A stretch of DNA of 64,000 bases from Eudorina sp. 2006-703-Eu-15 (Eukaryota > Chlorophyta > Chlorophyceae > Chlamydomonadales > Volvocaceae), in contig BDSI01000089.1 of NCBI GenBank assembly GCA_003117195.1, positions 310,001 through 374,000 on the forward strand, given 5' to 3'. The notes below the pieces were generated by a model. That model worked only from the letters and a program-made list of their open reading frames with translations. It ran no database searches and was not told where the DNA came from. A program made the position numbers and the translations under genes. Position 1 is the stretch's first letter, and every line of letters begins with the position of its first letter. Positions 35,717-47,186 of the stretch are shown here, in pieces.

Positions 35717-37868
35717 TTAGTGCCCAAGAATGGGAGCTGGAGGGCCTGAAGGGTGCATGCTAAGGGCTTCTACCACCAGCGTCGCAACGCGGGCAGCGCT
35801 GTTGTGGTTCTGCCCGGTGACAAGGAAGGAGTCGCTGATGGCGTTTTCAGCGTTGACGTCCGCGCATTTGACAATGGCACCAAGCTCCTTCAGCTTGGAC
35901 TCCAGCTGGAAGGGCATTGAGCCTGCAAGAGCGCAACAAACAGTAAACAGGCGTCTCATTCGTGGACGAAGTGGACGGAGCCCCAGGATGCGGGCGACAG
36001 CGTAAACCCTTTCTTTGCAGCGGATAACAAATAACTGTACATTCCCACACTCCAAAAGTGCAACATCCCTGACCTTGACAATTAGTTGCGTTGGCGTCCC
36101 TGGCCGACACACCTGCTGCGCCAGTCTTGTCCTCCTCCGCCTCGGTGAAGCAGGCGACGGCCTTACCCGCCACCAGCGGCTTGCCCGAGTCGTCCTTGAC
36201 ACCCAGCAAGCCCGCCGGGCCGTGGCAGACGGCCGCCACAAGGTGTCCTGCGGATATGTGCAAGTGGTGTGCAAGACCCACTGACCAATCCCACCGCCGC
36301 CGCATGAGAAAGAAACGCCACGGCAAGGGAGCTGACCGGGGCCCCAGACCGCGCCCACATCTTTCACAAGTCGTGCCGCTGCTTTTCTCCCTGATGCCGT
36401 ATTGCTTGCATGCGTCGAATCCCCCGTCACGTCCACTACCCGATGGTGCTCGACAAGTACAGTCGGAGCGTGCAGAACGTGTGCAACCCACAACATACCG
36501 GAATCCGTGCGCCCGGCACGCCGGCAGCCGGGCAGCAGCACTCACCGAGCTTGGCCGCGCCTCCCACCACGCGCGGAAGGTCCGGGTTGGTCGGCATGTC
36601 GCCCATGGCGCCTTGGCCCCCAGCAAGGAAGATGCAGTCGTAGGCGCCCGGCTCCTTGACGGCGGACAGCGGCACCGTCTGGCGGAACTGCATCATGGCC
36701 GCCTCTGCGCGGTCGAGCGCGTCAGTGTGCACCATGTGGAATCATGTGGGCGCGGCGAGTGTGGGACGGGTGGGCTCCCCACCGATCTGGGTTTTGATTT
36801 AGGCAGTGACAGCGGCGCTGCCTGATCTGCCCATCGTGGGCACGGCACGGAGTCGGAGATACCGCTGCGACCCAATGGGGCGGTCGCTGCGTCTCGCATG
36901 CCTGACGGTAAATCGCTGACGAGTTCGAGCGGCCCCAAGTAAGGCCCGAACGCCCAAGGTCCAAACTGCCACCGTCCCCGGGCGCCCAGACCTCATCCGT
37001 TGGTGTCTCCAGAATGCGGAGTCCGGAACCCTAGAGAGGCACGATTGCCACTCGGAGCAAGCGAATTCCAACAGACCCAGATGTACGGCACATAGTACGG
37101 TAACTGATTTCTACGCACCGTCTGACATGAAGCGGTCCACCTCGGGGTGGCGGGCCTTCTCCTCGTCGGTCAGACCCGCCTTGTCAATGGGCACCTCGCC
37201 GCCGTTGAGGCTGCATAGGGTGACGTCGTATCCGTTGTTACGGAAGATGTAGTACGGCACGGCAACCTCGCTCAGCCTGCAAGCGTGGTTGGGCAGCAAA
37301 CGCTCTGTGGATGTATGATCCAGCAAGCCGGCGTAGCACGGTTCGGGCTATCGGCAAAGCGACCGGTTGTGTAGTTAGATGGGGACGCCTGTCATTTGGT
37401 TGGTCATGAGGGGCTGTGACGGGATATGGTGCGATGTGTAGCGCGTCTTCGACAAGAACGTAGCGGCCCTCCCGCGCTGCGGTTCTGAGATTGGCTGCGC
37501 ACGTCACAACGTCACAACGCAAACACTGAAGCCGCCAGGTGACCTCCAGTTGATTTCGTCAACTAAACTGCAACGCGCCTGCCGAGATGTTTCAAGGTCA
37601 GGTTCGTGCACAGCTGGCGGCCTGGATGCAGCCGCCGTGCTGTGTCATCTCAACAACAGCTACCGTGTCGTCACCAGAGAAAGAATGTTCCGCACCGCTG
37701 CTGAGCTCGATTGCGGTCAATGCCAATTTGGGAGGTACAGGGACGGTACAGAGGTACAGCTCACCAGACGCCTGTGTCTTTCCGGTCGCCGACGCAGTGG
37801 CATGAGGTGCAGACCATGAGCACCTGCCCCTTGACCAGCGCATTCTTAGTGAGTTCGTGCTCGTGCAT
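35717..37868 (-). CDS. DJ-1/PfpI superfamily protein, Hsp31-like (glyoxalase III / deglycase class)
   Basis: Five exons: 37868-37765, 37276-37119, 36704-36546, 36247-36113 and 35922-35717 (stop TAA), 253 residues, all phases consistent. The length fits the Hsp31-like class. The nucleophile elbow is intact: VAAVCHGPAGLL with Cys148-His149. A conserved acidic residue is at Glu38 (GVWLSEVAVPYY), and FLAGGQGAMGDMP, GEVPIDKAGLTDEE and FTEAEED follow family order. Hsp31-type members convert methylglyoxal to lactate and act as stress chaperones; which activity applies here is inferred. No transit or signal peptide is obvious, so it is probably cytosolic. The gene shares a 333-bp upstream region with the divergent gene at 38202. 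TGTAA lies about 140 bases past the stop. Confidence 0.92.
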
Positions 37869-38201
37869 TGGGACGGGCGCAAACGTGTCGCAAGGCGAAG
37901 TAGTGAAGCTGAAAGCGCGACAAGACCTCCGGGTCGTTTGAAGCCTGTGCGTAGGTAGCTAAAAGCTTGCGAGTTATCCGAATGTAACGGTGTCTGTTCA
38001 GTGTGTAATGGTGTTGAGGTATCGATTGGAAGCTTTGACGCAGCCGACTTTGAGGGAACTCGCAGATGTACGGCGTGCGTCTCGAAAAAAATGATGGATG
38101 CGTGTCCGCGTCAGCAAGCGATCCATTTGCGCGAAAAGTAGCTTCCCGCCTGAGAACACCCGTTGCGAATACCGACAAGATCAGCTCCCGGAGTGGCAAT
38201 C
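37869..38201. promoter_or_regulatory. Divergent promoter region of the DJ-1-like and 38202 genes
   Basis: 333 bases between two divergent start codons, AT-richer than the exons. A bidirectional promoter is inferred from layout only; no motif recognised. Confidence 0.45.
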
Positions 38202-41200
38202 ATGAGCAGCACCGGCAGCCAGGCTGCGGCCGAGCAGCCGGTACTCAAACCACCCTTGGGTCCAAAGCCAACCTCGCTGCCCGGGGCTCTACGCAGCCTC
38301 CGTTTCGGAAATGTTTCAAAAGCGGTGAGTCTTTTTCGGGCATTCTTGGTGATCTCTGGCTGTGAACCGAAGCGCTCTCTGCGCTTCCGCGCAGAGTCGT
38401 CAGAGGCTGACCTTCGTATTACGCCAGTGCCCCCCCACCGATATCCAAATTATGCGCGGAATTCCGATTTGTGCAGGAATTTGTGCTGCTTGATGGAAAA
38501 CTTTTCGGCCCCGCGCTGCCGGAGGGCGCAGCGGCAGTGCGAGTGGTGCGCGTGGGCGGCGGCTCCGCTTTCCGCCGACTCGGCCTCAGCCTTGGCCGCG
38601 GCGAGGATCCCCGACAGGCGGATGCACTGCCCACAACCGATTTGATGACGCGGCGGGCGGGCGATATGTCCGAGCCTGGCGCCCCGTTGGCAGTCTGGTC
38701 GGGACCGGTTCTGCTGATCTCCAAGACCATCCATGGAGGTGGCACGAAGGAGGTCGGTAAACTGACATGCGGCTGCTCAATGCGGTCGGGAGTGGGGGTT
38801 AAATTGAAAAAAGAAATAAACCCGAAGAACGAACCGGGAGTGGGGCTGTGTTTGTCATTGTCATTGAAAATGGGATTGGGATTTGGGTAGGGGCTGGGAT
38901 CGCTTTGTTTTGGTTTCTGAGCTTGCCAACCATGACCAAATGAACTGTTATTGCTTTGTAGAGCGCACAGCCTGCTTTGCTGTTGCTGGGAATGGCGCAC
39001 CACAGGAAACGTAGGACCGAGACCCAAATCCGTTGTAATCCCTCCAATCCTCGTTCGAGGCCAATGCGCAACGCGCAGCACACCACCATGCTCGTGCTCC
39101 CCTCGTCAGTATAGAACATGTGGATATCGCCAGGTCCGGCGCATGTCATGACCCGTCACCTTCGCTGCTGCTGTACACACACACGGCACACACGCACACA
39201 GCACATCAAAATGGTCGACCCACGGGTCGGCTCGCTCTCGGTGTCGCAGGCGCTGGTCAACTTGCAGCTCCAATACACAACCATGATCACCCCCGTCACA
39301 AGGGCCTCGTCAGCTGTGTCTGAGACCCCGTCTGCGTCGCAGACCGCCGCAGCACCCACACCCGCGGCACCAGCGGCCACGCGCTCCGCCACCAGTCAGA
39401 GTTGGCAAGCGATGCCGGGGGTGGTGGCGGACGCCTCCCTGGACCTGGCCAAGTACCTGGCGGCCAGCGAGACCTCGCCCGTCATCGTGGACCTGAGGTG
39501 GCCCATGGGTCGGCCGGTCGGGGGCGCCTTGCCGCAAGGCGCGGACCGCGCCTACGTGCTCAAGGTATGGATCGGGGTTGCAGGGACGCACTCGTGAACA
39601 CATTTCTGGGAGAGAAAAACAATTTCAATCCCGGAGAGGTGCTGGATCGCGGGCATTGCGGGGTGTAACGGTGTGGAGCACGGCGGCGTGGCCTGCCCCG
39701 CGCGCCGCGTGTCAGGTTTCGATGTGGGTTTCGATGTGGGTTCGCAAAGGAGCAGCGCCGGCCGGGTCCACGCTCCAAGGTAGCCGCGGAACGCGGGACA
39801 GCTGTAGCACGGGGGAGATGGCCCGCGGGGTCCACTGGGGTTACGTCTTACGTGATGCATGGGAGCTTTCGCACTGGAGGGAACACAACACAACACAGAC
39901 ACAGACACAGACACAGACACAGACGCGCGCGCGCGCTGCTTTGTTCTTTTGGGTTACTTTGGGCTAGTTTCCTCATGACCAGGGCGTCGGCTTCCTCGAA
40001 GCCAGAAAAGGCATCGGGGCCCCGTTCGAGGTCGTACCGGCCAATTGCCCTACAACTTGACGGTGCTGTTGGCTGTTGGCTGTTGGCCGTGCATGTGGCC
40101 ACACACCGCAGCACATTTCGGCGTGACGTGGAGCAGTCCTCGCGAGTAGTGCTCGTCCGCTGGGGAGCAGGGCCCGGCATGGAACCCGCACAGCCGCACG
40201 GGTCCTTTGCAGCACCGCAGGCCGCGCCACGGCCCGTGGCCCGCCCCACATGTGACACGCTGTACTGCACTGTACGGCAACATGATCCTTCGTCATCGAT
40301 GCGCCTTCGCGCCCTGTGTGGCAGGTGTCGATCGCGCACCTGACGCCCGACAGCAGGGCCTTCGCACCGCGGCGATTCACCGGGCCGCTGCCAGGTGCGC
40401 AACCCGCCGGGTACTCGTTGTGCAGGACACCCATTAGGTCGATCTTTACAAGTCACCCGGTCGGGACTCAGGGTCCAGCTTGTAACGTAACGCTTGATCA
40501 TGAAGGCATGGGCCCCAAAGGCCCGCGGGTCCGTCACGTCCGGTGCAGCCTCGGCTATGTGCCGTACGGTGCCCATCTCGCCCGCCCCCGTGCCACGAAC
40601 GCGTCCCATACTCGCGTGACCTGACCTGACCGGATGTGGTTTCCCGTTGGACCCCGTCGGGCCCACGTGGCCACTTGTGTGCGCGGCGGCTCGGGTCAGG
40701 GCTGCTGCCGACCGCCACCGGCAGCAGCCTGGATCCCGACAGCCTCGTCACGGCGGCAACAGCGCCGTCCCGCAGCGCCAGCCAGGGCACCAGTCTGAGG
40801 GGTCGTGCGGGCTCCGGCCGCTCTGACGTCACCACCGCGTCGCTGCCCCCCCTGGAGACCGAGTACCCCAACATGGACGACGCCGACGCCGGGGCGGCTC
40901 GAGAGTCCCCGGTGGCACCGGCGGTGCCGCCGGCGGCACCGGCGGCGGCACCGGCGGCACCGGCGGCGGCGACGCTGGAGTTGGCTGAGGCCGCCGTCAG
41001 TCCCGCCGCGCTGGCACCAGCCGCCGCCACCGCCGATCCGGCGGCGGCGGTGGCTGGGCCTAGCACTGGTACGATAACCGTTAGCGACGGCGCGGATGCC
41101 GTCGGATCGGTCGCGAGCGCGCCTGAGCCGGCGGTCACCGAGTCCCACGGGTCGGTCTTGGTTCCGGAGCCCAAGCGCGGCGCCAGCTCGGGTATTGCGG

Positions 41201-43653
41201 GTCTGACGGCCAAGGTCTCACCGGATATGATGATCCGGGCCCTGCAGCAGGCCAGTCAGCCGGCGCCGCTGCCGCCGGGCCACGCGGCGCCGCTGCACCC
41301 GGCCTCCGTCACTGCGTCGGAGGCTGTCGCGGCCATGGCGGCGGCCGCCGCAGTGGCCTCCCGAAGGTTCCAGAAGGCCACAGGCGGCGGCCCCGCTGGT
41401 GGCCTGCCCTCCGGCGGCACGCCGAAGACGCCGAGGTCGAGGGCGGGGTCGCCGGCGAGGACGGCGACGCCGCCGCGGTCTCCGTCAGCGGCGACGGCGG
41501 CGGCGACGGCGACACACTCGCCGACGGGACCGCCCGCCGGCGCCGCGCACGCACCCGGGTCGCCCCGGCCTGCGAGCGCTGCAATCTCCCGCCCAAAGTC
41601 AGCAGCGCAGCCGGGCAGCGGCAGAGCTGCCGCACAACCAGAGGCGACACCGACGACGCCAATCAGTACGCCGGCGACAACGTCTGTACACATAACTTCC
41701 GTGATAACGAGAACGCCGCCGGCGGCGGCGCAGCAGCAGCATCAGCCAGGCAGCAGATCCGCGGTGCGGCGAGGCACCGGTCGCAAGCCTGCCCCGCCCT
41801 CCTTCATTCTCCAGGGCGCCGAGGCGGCGGCGGCGGCGGCGACGACGACTACGGCAGACACGGCGGAGGGTGACTCTCAAGAGGATCTGGATCTGGATCT
41901 GGATCTGGATCTGGATCTGGATCTGGATGTGGAGATCGCACCTCAGGATCATCCCATCGTGGGCTCCCTGGAGCTCCCCGTCAGTCCGCGGCTGTACGAC
42001 GAAGACGTCGCCGTCGGCGTCGCGGCGTCAGCGGCTGCGCTGCAGTCCGCCCGCCAGGCGGCGGCGATGCCTTGGATCCTGCCATCTCCGCCGCCGCCGT
42101 CGTCTCCGAACCGCAGCAGCAGCGGCAGCCTGGGGCGCCGCCACAGGCACGCCGCAGCCACCGCCGCCGCCGCCGCCGCCGCCGCAGCCGCGGCATCGGG
42201 GCATCTCAGCCACAGCTCCGGCGCCACCAGTGCACCCATTAACACTCCCATTGAGGGGGGCAGCCTGGGCCGATACCGGATCCGAGGTGGCGGCGGTGGA
42301 GGCGACGGCGGCGCCGACGCCGTCGGCGTGTTCATGCCCCGGGACCTTGGCCCTAGCAGCTGGCAGATGACTGGCGCAGCGCGCCTGGGTGGTGGTGACG
42401 GGACGGCGGGGGGCACCAGCCGGGTCGTACGAGGCACAGGCGTGTCACCGCAGCGGTTGGGGTCGCCGGCCGGCCGGGCGGTGCCGGACATCGGCGGGGT
42501 GGTTTCGGAGCCGCCCGCGACGAGGACGGCAGGCGGTGTGCTGTGGGTGCTCCACGGCGGCGGCGACGGCGGCGGCGACGGCGGTGGCGGCGGCGGGGGC
42601 GCGAGTGGTAGCGGCAGCGGCAATGCCCACGAGATTGGCGGCGGCAGTGGCGAGGCTGTCCTGGACGGCAGCGGCAGCGGCAGTGGTGACGGCGGCATGA
42701 AGCTGTCGAATGGCAGTGCGGGCCCGGTCGAGGGGGGTGCGGCCGGCGGGAGATCGGCCCTGACACCCCCCTGGATCCTGGGTCCGCCTCGCGGCAGCGG
42801 CACTCACGGCGTGCGACACAGCCAGGGTGAGCGGTGCTCGGCTCTCTCAAGAAGACCCCAGGGGCTGGGAGCGCTGTGAAAGCGCCTTTTGGTGTCTTTT
42901 GGTGGGTAGCCCCACCCTGGCCCGATGCCGCCAGGGGCCACCCGCGGCGCCACGCCGACCAACGTTGCGTGCACGAAGTGTGTTGTACGGATCGTTTATA
43001 AATGCCGTACATGTGTTCGGCATGTTCCTCTTTGGGCGCTTGGATGCAGTGGTGGGTTCGGATCACACGGCAGCTCCCGGTATGTTCTCGGATAAAGGTA
43101 TGTACCCGCCCGGCCGCCCGCCTGCCCGGCCGACCCACCTTGCCTGCTCGGTGCCCGCCCGCCTGCCTGGCCGCTCACCTGCCCGCCCGCCTGTCCGCCC
43201 GCCCTTGCGCGCCTCTCCGCAGGCGCTGTTACGACACCTCCCGGCACCAGCAGCACACTGGTCATCAAGCCCAGCGGCGAGATCACCGGCGTGCTGGACC
43301 TGCACCCCGCACCCGACAGCGGCCCCCAGGCGCAGCAGCCGCCGGGGATGCCGCCGGGACTGCCGCCGCACCAGCAGCAGCCGACACAGCGACCCCTGAC
43401 GGACCTCCACTTGGCAGCTGCCGGTAGCTACCTGGGTGACCTGGACGGCGGTGGCGCCGCCGCCGCCGCATCCACCGCCAGGGCCGGCCTGGCGGGCGCC
43501 CCGGCGGCGCAGTCCGTGATCGCAGCGTCGAGCGGCGGCGGCGGCGGCGGCGGTACGGCAGTGGTTGCGGGCTTCGAGGTGATGCACGCGGTGCTGTCGG
43601 GCGATCCCGAGGCGATGGCCAAGGCAGCGGCCTGCAAGCTGGAGGCTGGGCCG

Positions 43654-43684
<31 letters not shown>

Positions 43685-46600
43685 TGGGTGCGGTGGAGGC
43701 GGGCGCAGGTGTAGGTGTGGAGCCGTCCCTGGCGCCCGTGCAAGAGGAGCTCCCCGCACCGATGCACCCGCCCCCGCAACTGGCGATAGAGGCGGCGGTG
43801 GCGTCCGGACGGGTTGGTGGTGGCGGTACGGCTGTGCCGTACACGGAGGAGACCGCGGGGCTGCATGAAGATGCCGCGCTGGGCGGGGGGGGCGCGCTGC
43901 CGGCGGCGGCGGCGGCCCCGGAGCTGTCGGCCGCGCCAGGCTCCTCTCCCGCTGAGGATGCTGCGGCTGCTGCGGCGGCAGCCGCCGCCGAAGAAGCGGC
44001 CGCTGCGGCGGAGGTGGCTGCCGCAGCCGCCGCCGCCTTCGGCGCGACCACAGCCGGCGCAGAGCTGCTGCCGCCGCCGGGGCCCGGTCGGCTGCGCGCG
44101 GCGCGGTCGCGGTCGGGGCGGTCGGGGCGGCGGAAGCCGCCAAACATCGTTCCGCGGCCGCTGACCTTCCTGGCGCCGGTGCCGGAAGGCAGCGAGAGTC
44201 GCGAGGAGATGGGCCAGATGCCGCCGCACTTCTTCTCGCCGCTCTCCTCGCCGACATCCGCCGGATCTGCCGGCGGCAACAACTTCTTCTCCGAGCCTGG
44301 ACTGGTCTTCTGTGAAGGCTTGCTGGAGCCGGATGTCGGCGGCGGCGGCAGCTGCAGCAGCGGCGGTTGCAGCTCTCAACGGAGTCCCGACGCTGGCGGC
44401 GCGGCGGCGGCCCAGATGCCCCAGAAATTAGCCGGTGGCGGCGGCGGCGGCTCCGCTGCCGCGGTGGCGGAGGCGGCGGCGGAGGCCGCGGTCGACGCGG
44501 CGGCGCAGCACCTGCTGCAGTACACGCTCCTGCCGGCCGCCTTCAACCACACGGAGGACTGGATCAGAGCGCCCCGTGCCGTACCTGTTCGCGACATGGC
44601 CGTATTGAGGGTGCCGTACGCCCAGTCGGCGTCGGCGTCACAGGCGGAGGCTGTGGGAGAGCTGCAGGAGGCGGCGGCGGCGGCGGCAGCGGCGGCGGCA
44701 GCGGCGGCGGGGGAGGAGGCAGAGGACACGGCCGCACAGGCGGGCTCAAGCCAAGAATCGGAGGCGGCGGCGGAGGCGGAGTTGGACGAGCTGTTGGCGG
44801 ACATCGGCGACGGCGAGCGCGGCCCTGCGCTGGTGCTATCGGGGGAGCAGGCATCGGCAGTGGGGAGTGGGCCCACCGGTGGTGGCAGTGTCGTACCGGA
44901 AGACGCTGGCGGCGGCGGCGGCGGCGGCGGCAGTGGAGCAGCAGCGCCGTCGGAGGCACTGCCAGCCGCCGCTGTGCCCTGGGCGCTTGTGGAGGCGGAT
45001 CCAGACCTGCGGCCGCTCTCCGATCTGCGCAGTACAGGCGACGGCGGCCATCTCGGCGACAGCACTTCCCAAGCGTCGCCGGCGGCGTCGGCTGGCGGCG
45101 CGGCGGCGGGTCCCGTCATCCGCGACCCACGGGTCTTTCCCGCTGCCCCCGGCGGGCTTTCCTCCGCTGCGGACGCCGCCAGCGCGATCATGGGTACGTC
45201 GTACGACACCGTAACTGCGGTACAAGATCCAGAAACGGATCCGGTCGCATTGCCGAGCTCGGTTGCGGTTCCGACTGTGAGCTCGGAGCTCGAGGCCGTA
45301 CTGCTGGCCGAGCCGCCGGCGATGCGCCACGCCGGCGGCGGCGCCGCCGGGGCCTCGCAACCGCACACCGACGACGGCGGCGACCGGCCCGGAGCAGCGG
45401 CGGCCCACGGGTCGGTTGCGCCGCCACCTCATCAGGACGTGGATCTGCTGACCCTGTTGTCGTCGCAGCGCGCCTCCAGCCTGGAGGTCCTCCCCGGGAG
45501 ATCCCTGTCGGCGGGGGCGCAGCTGGCGGCGGCGGTGGCGCCGGCGTCGCCGGGCCGCGTCGGGACCGCCTCCTCATGCGCCAGTGCGCCGGCCGGCGTG
45601 CAGGCCTACGAGGGCGGTGGCGGCGGCGGCGGCGGTGGCGGCGCAGCCGTCGTCGGCCGCATGTCGCAGGCGCTATCGCCGGAGGTCGCGAGCGCGCTGG
45701 CGACGGCTGTACTGCGGTCCCACCGGGGCGCGGAGGGGTGGGAAGAAGGGAGGTCGACCGCCGATGGCGGCGGCGGCGGCGGCGGCGGTGCTGCGGGGAG
45801 GAGGGCGGCGCTGCTGGCGGCGCGGCGGCGGCGGCGGCGGTTGGGGCTGCTGCGGCCCGGTGCCTCTGGGCGGCAGGCCTGGCTGGACTGGTGGCCTGTG
45901 GAACAGGTGGAGAGGGCCCTGGTGGTGGGGGCGGCGAGTGCGATGTGCGCCACGACAGAGCTGCTGGCAGGTGAGGGTCAGAGTCAGGCCCGGGGCCGGG
46001 GCCGTGGCAGGCACGCAAGGTCACCGTACCTGTGCCGACCCACGGCCAGGGTATGTGGACATGGGGAATGGTTTCAGGCGCCTGCTCTCTGCAGCTAGGG
46101 TGCTAGGCGCCTGCCAGTGGCCTTGCGGCAAGTAAGGCCTGCGACGCACAGATGACTCCACCCAGCCACCCAGCCACCCAGCCACCCCGGGTGGAAGGTG
46201 TCCATCTGACCCTCCAGCGTTCCCCTTGCTGCACACTCCCACACTCCCACACTCCCACACTCCCACACTCCCACACTCCCACACTCCCACACTCCCACAC
46301 TCCCACACTCCCACACTCCCACACTCCCACACTCCCACACTCCCACACTCCCACACTCCCACACTCCCACACTCCCACACTCCCACACTCCCACACACAC
46401 CCTTCCCTTATATCGTATACACTCTTCGCACAACCCAGGCTCACGTGCCATTCTCACACTCTCACACTCTCACTCACACTTGCACACTCTCACACTCTCA
46501 CAAACGGCACCACCCTGCATCGCAGGCGTCAGCCGCGGCGGCGCGCCGGTGCCGTACGGTCCGGACGAGGGCCTGGTGGCGGTGCCGCTGCTGCGGCCGT

Positions 46601-46752
46601 ACGCCACCCTGTGGGCGCACATGCCCTGGCCGTTGGCCCCCGCGGCTCACGCCGCCTGCTGGGCCCTCGTAGCCGCCACGTGCGGGGCGATGGCGGCGGT
46701 GGACACCCTGCGGTGGGCCCTGGGATGGGCCCCACTGGTCCCCATGCCGTAG
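38202..46752 (+). CDS. Very large unrecognised low-complexity protein with C-terminal hydrophobic segment
   Basis: Proposed exons 38202-38324, 38477-38752, 39202-39564, 40325-40394, 40700-42826, 43074-43097 (24-base microexon), 43223-45970 and 46526-46752 (stop TAG). Phases agree; about 1985 residues. I recognise no family. The N-terminal ~280 residues look folded (EFVLLDGKLFGPALPEG, GPVLLISKTIHGGG, VGSLSVSQALVNLQLQYTTM, SPVIVDLRWPMGRPVGGALP). A later ordered patch is TLVIKPSGEITGVLDLHP. Most of exons 5 and 7 is Ala/Gly/Ser/Pro filler, with an Asp-Leu repeat and poly-Gly/Ala runs. The last exon has one or two hydrophobic segments (AHAACWALVAATCGAMAAVD), suggesting a membrane-anchored tail. 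The start is the first Met of exon 1. More introns could hide in the two long exons. TGTAA is at 47182. Confidence 0.62.
38794..38823. repeat. Dispersed repeat, copy 1 (GGGGTTAAATTGAAAAA core)
   Basis: Nearly the same roughly 30-base block occurs at 46911-46940. This copy lies in intron 2 of the large gene, just after the exon 2 donor region. Confidence 0.8.
39986..40003. repeat. Dispersed foldback repeat, copy 1
   Basis: GTCGGCTTCCTCGAAGCC, identical to 48554-48571. GGCTTC and GAAGCC pair around a CTC loop. It lies in an intron of the large gene. Confidence 0.85.
41884..41930 (+). repeat. (GGATCT)n hexanucleotide repeat inside coding exon
   Basis: About seven to eight units in frame in exon 5 of the large gene, encoding an alternating Asp-Leu run. 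Confidence 0.95.
46232..46393. repeat. 8-bp minisatellite (ACACTCCC)n, about 20 copies
   Basis: Near-perfect tandem 8-mers followed by degenerate (CACTCT)n to about 46500. It lies in the last intron (45971-46525) of the large gene. The unit is not a multiple of three, yet the array holds no stop in the three minus frames or in at least two plus frames. Confidence 0.96.
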
Positions 46753-46821
46753 CCGCAGCCGCCATCCTGCCAAGCGGCCCAGCTGCCCACCTGAACGAAT
46801 GTGGTACAGGGAAGTCGAATT

Positions 46822-46855
46822 GCGCGGCGCGGCGCGGCGCGGCGCGGCGCGGCGC
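46822..46855. repeat. (GGCGC)n pentanucleotide repeat
   Basis: Six to seven tandem GCGCG/GGCGC units, 70 bases after the stop of the large gene, in its probable 3' UTR. Strongly self-pairing. Confidence 0.93.
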
Positions 46856-46910
46856 ATCGTTTTCTGGAATTGTTTTTTATACGCGCGGGAATGACGCTAG
46901 GATGAAGCGA

Positions 46911-46940
46911 TGGGGGTTAAATTGAAAAAGGAATTAACCC
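46911..46940. repeat. Dispersed repeat, copy 2 (GGGGTTAAATTGAAAAA core)
   Basis: Matches 38794-38823 with only a few differences, same orientation. It lies about 160 bases past the large gene's stop. Confidence 0.8.
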
Positions 46941-47181
46941 GGGGGTGTGCCGGGGCGTTGCCGATCCCACGCCCCCAGAGTTTCCTCACGGCAAGACAAG
47001 GCAAAGGGAAGGTCTGGAGGGACGGACGGATGGCGCGGATGGGTGTTGTTGGCGGGCAGCGGCCCCCGGTGGACGGTGTCGCCGCCGCCGCGATGGGCGA
47101 CAGGACGGGCCACACAAAGCGCGCGTACCGTACGATGTTCGTGAGAGGTGCATCCCCCGAGAGGTGCATTACATGCGGACA

Positions 47182-47186
47182 TGTAA
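47182..47186 (+). terminator. Possible TGTAA poly(A) signal of the large gene
   Basis: TGTAA 430 bases past the stop of the 38202-46752 gene; another is at 47299-47303. Confidence 0.5.

Noticed and set aside
43063..44379. 438-codon minus-strand frame
   Set aside because: Antisense of exon 7 of the large plus-strand gene; Arg/Ala-rich with no recognisable motif.
46232..46393. Tandem array considered as CRISPR
   Set aside because: 8-bp units with no spacers in a eukaryotic intron.
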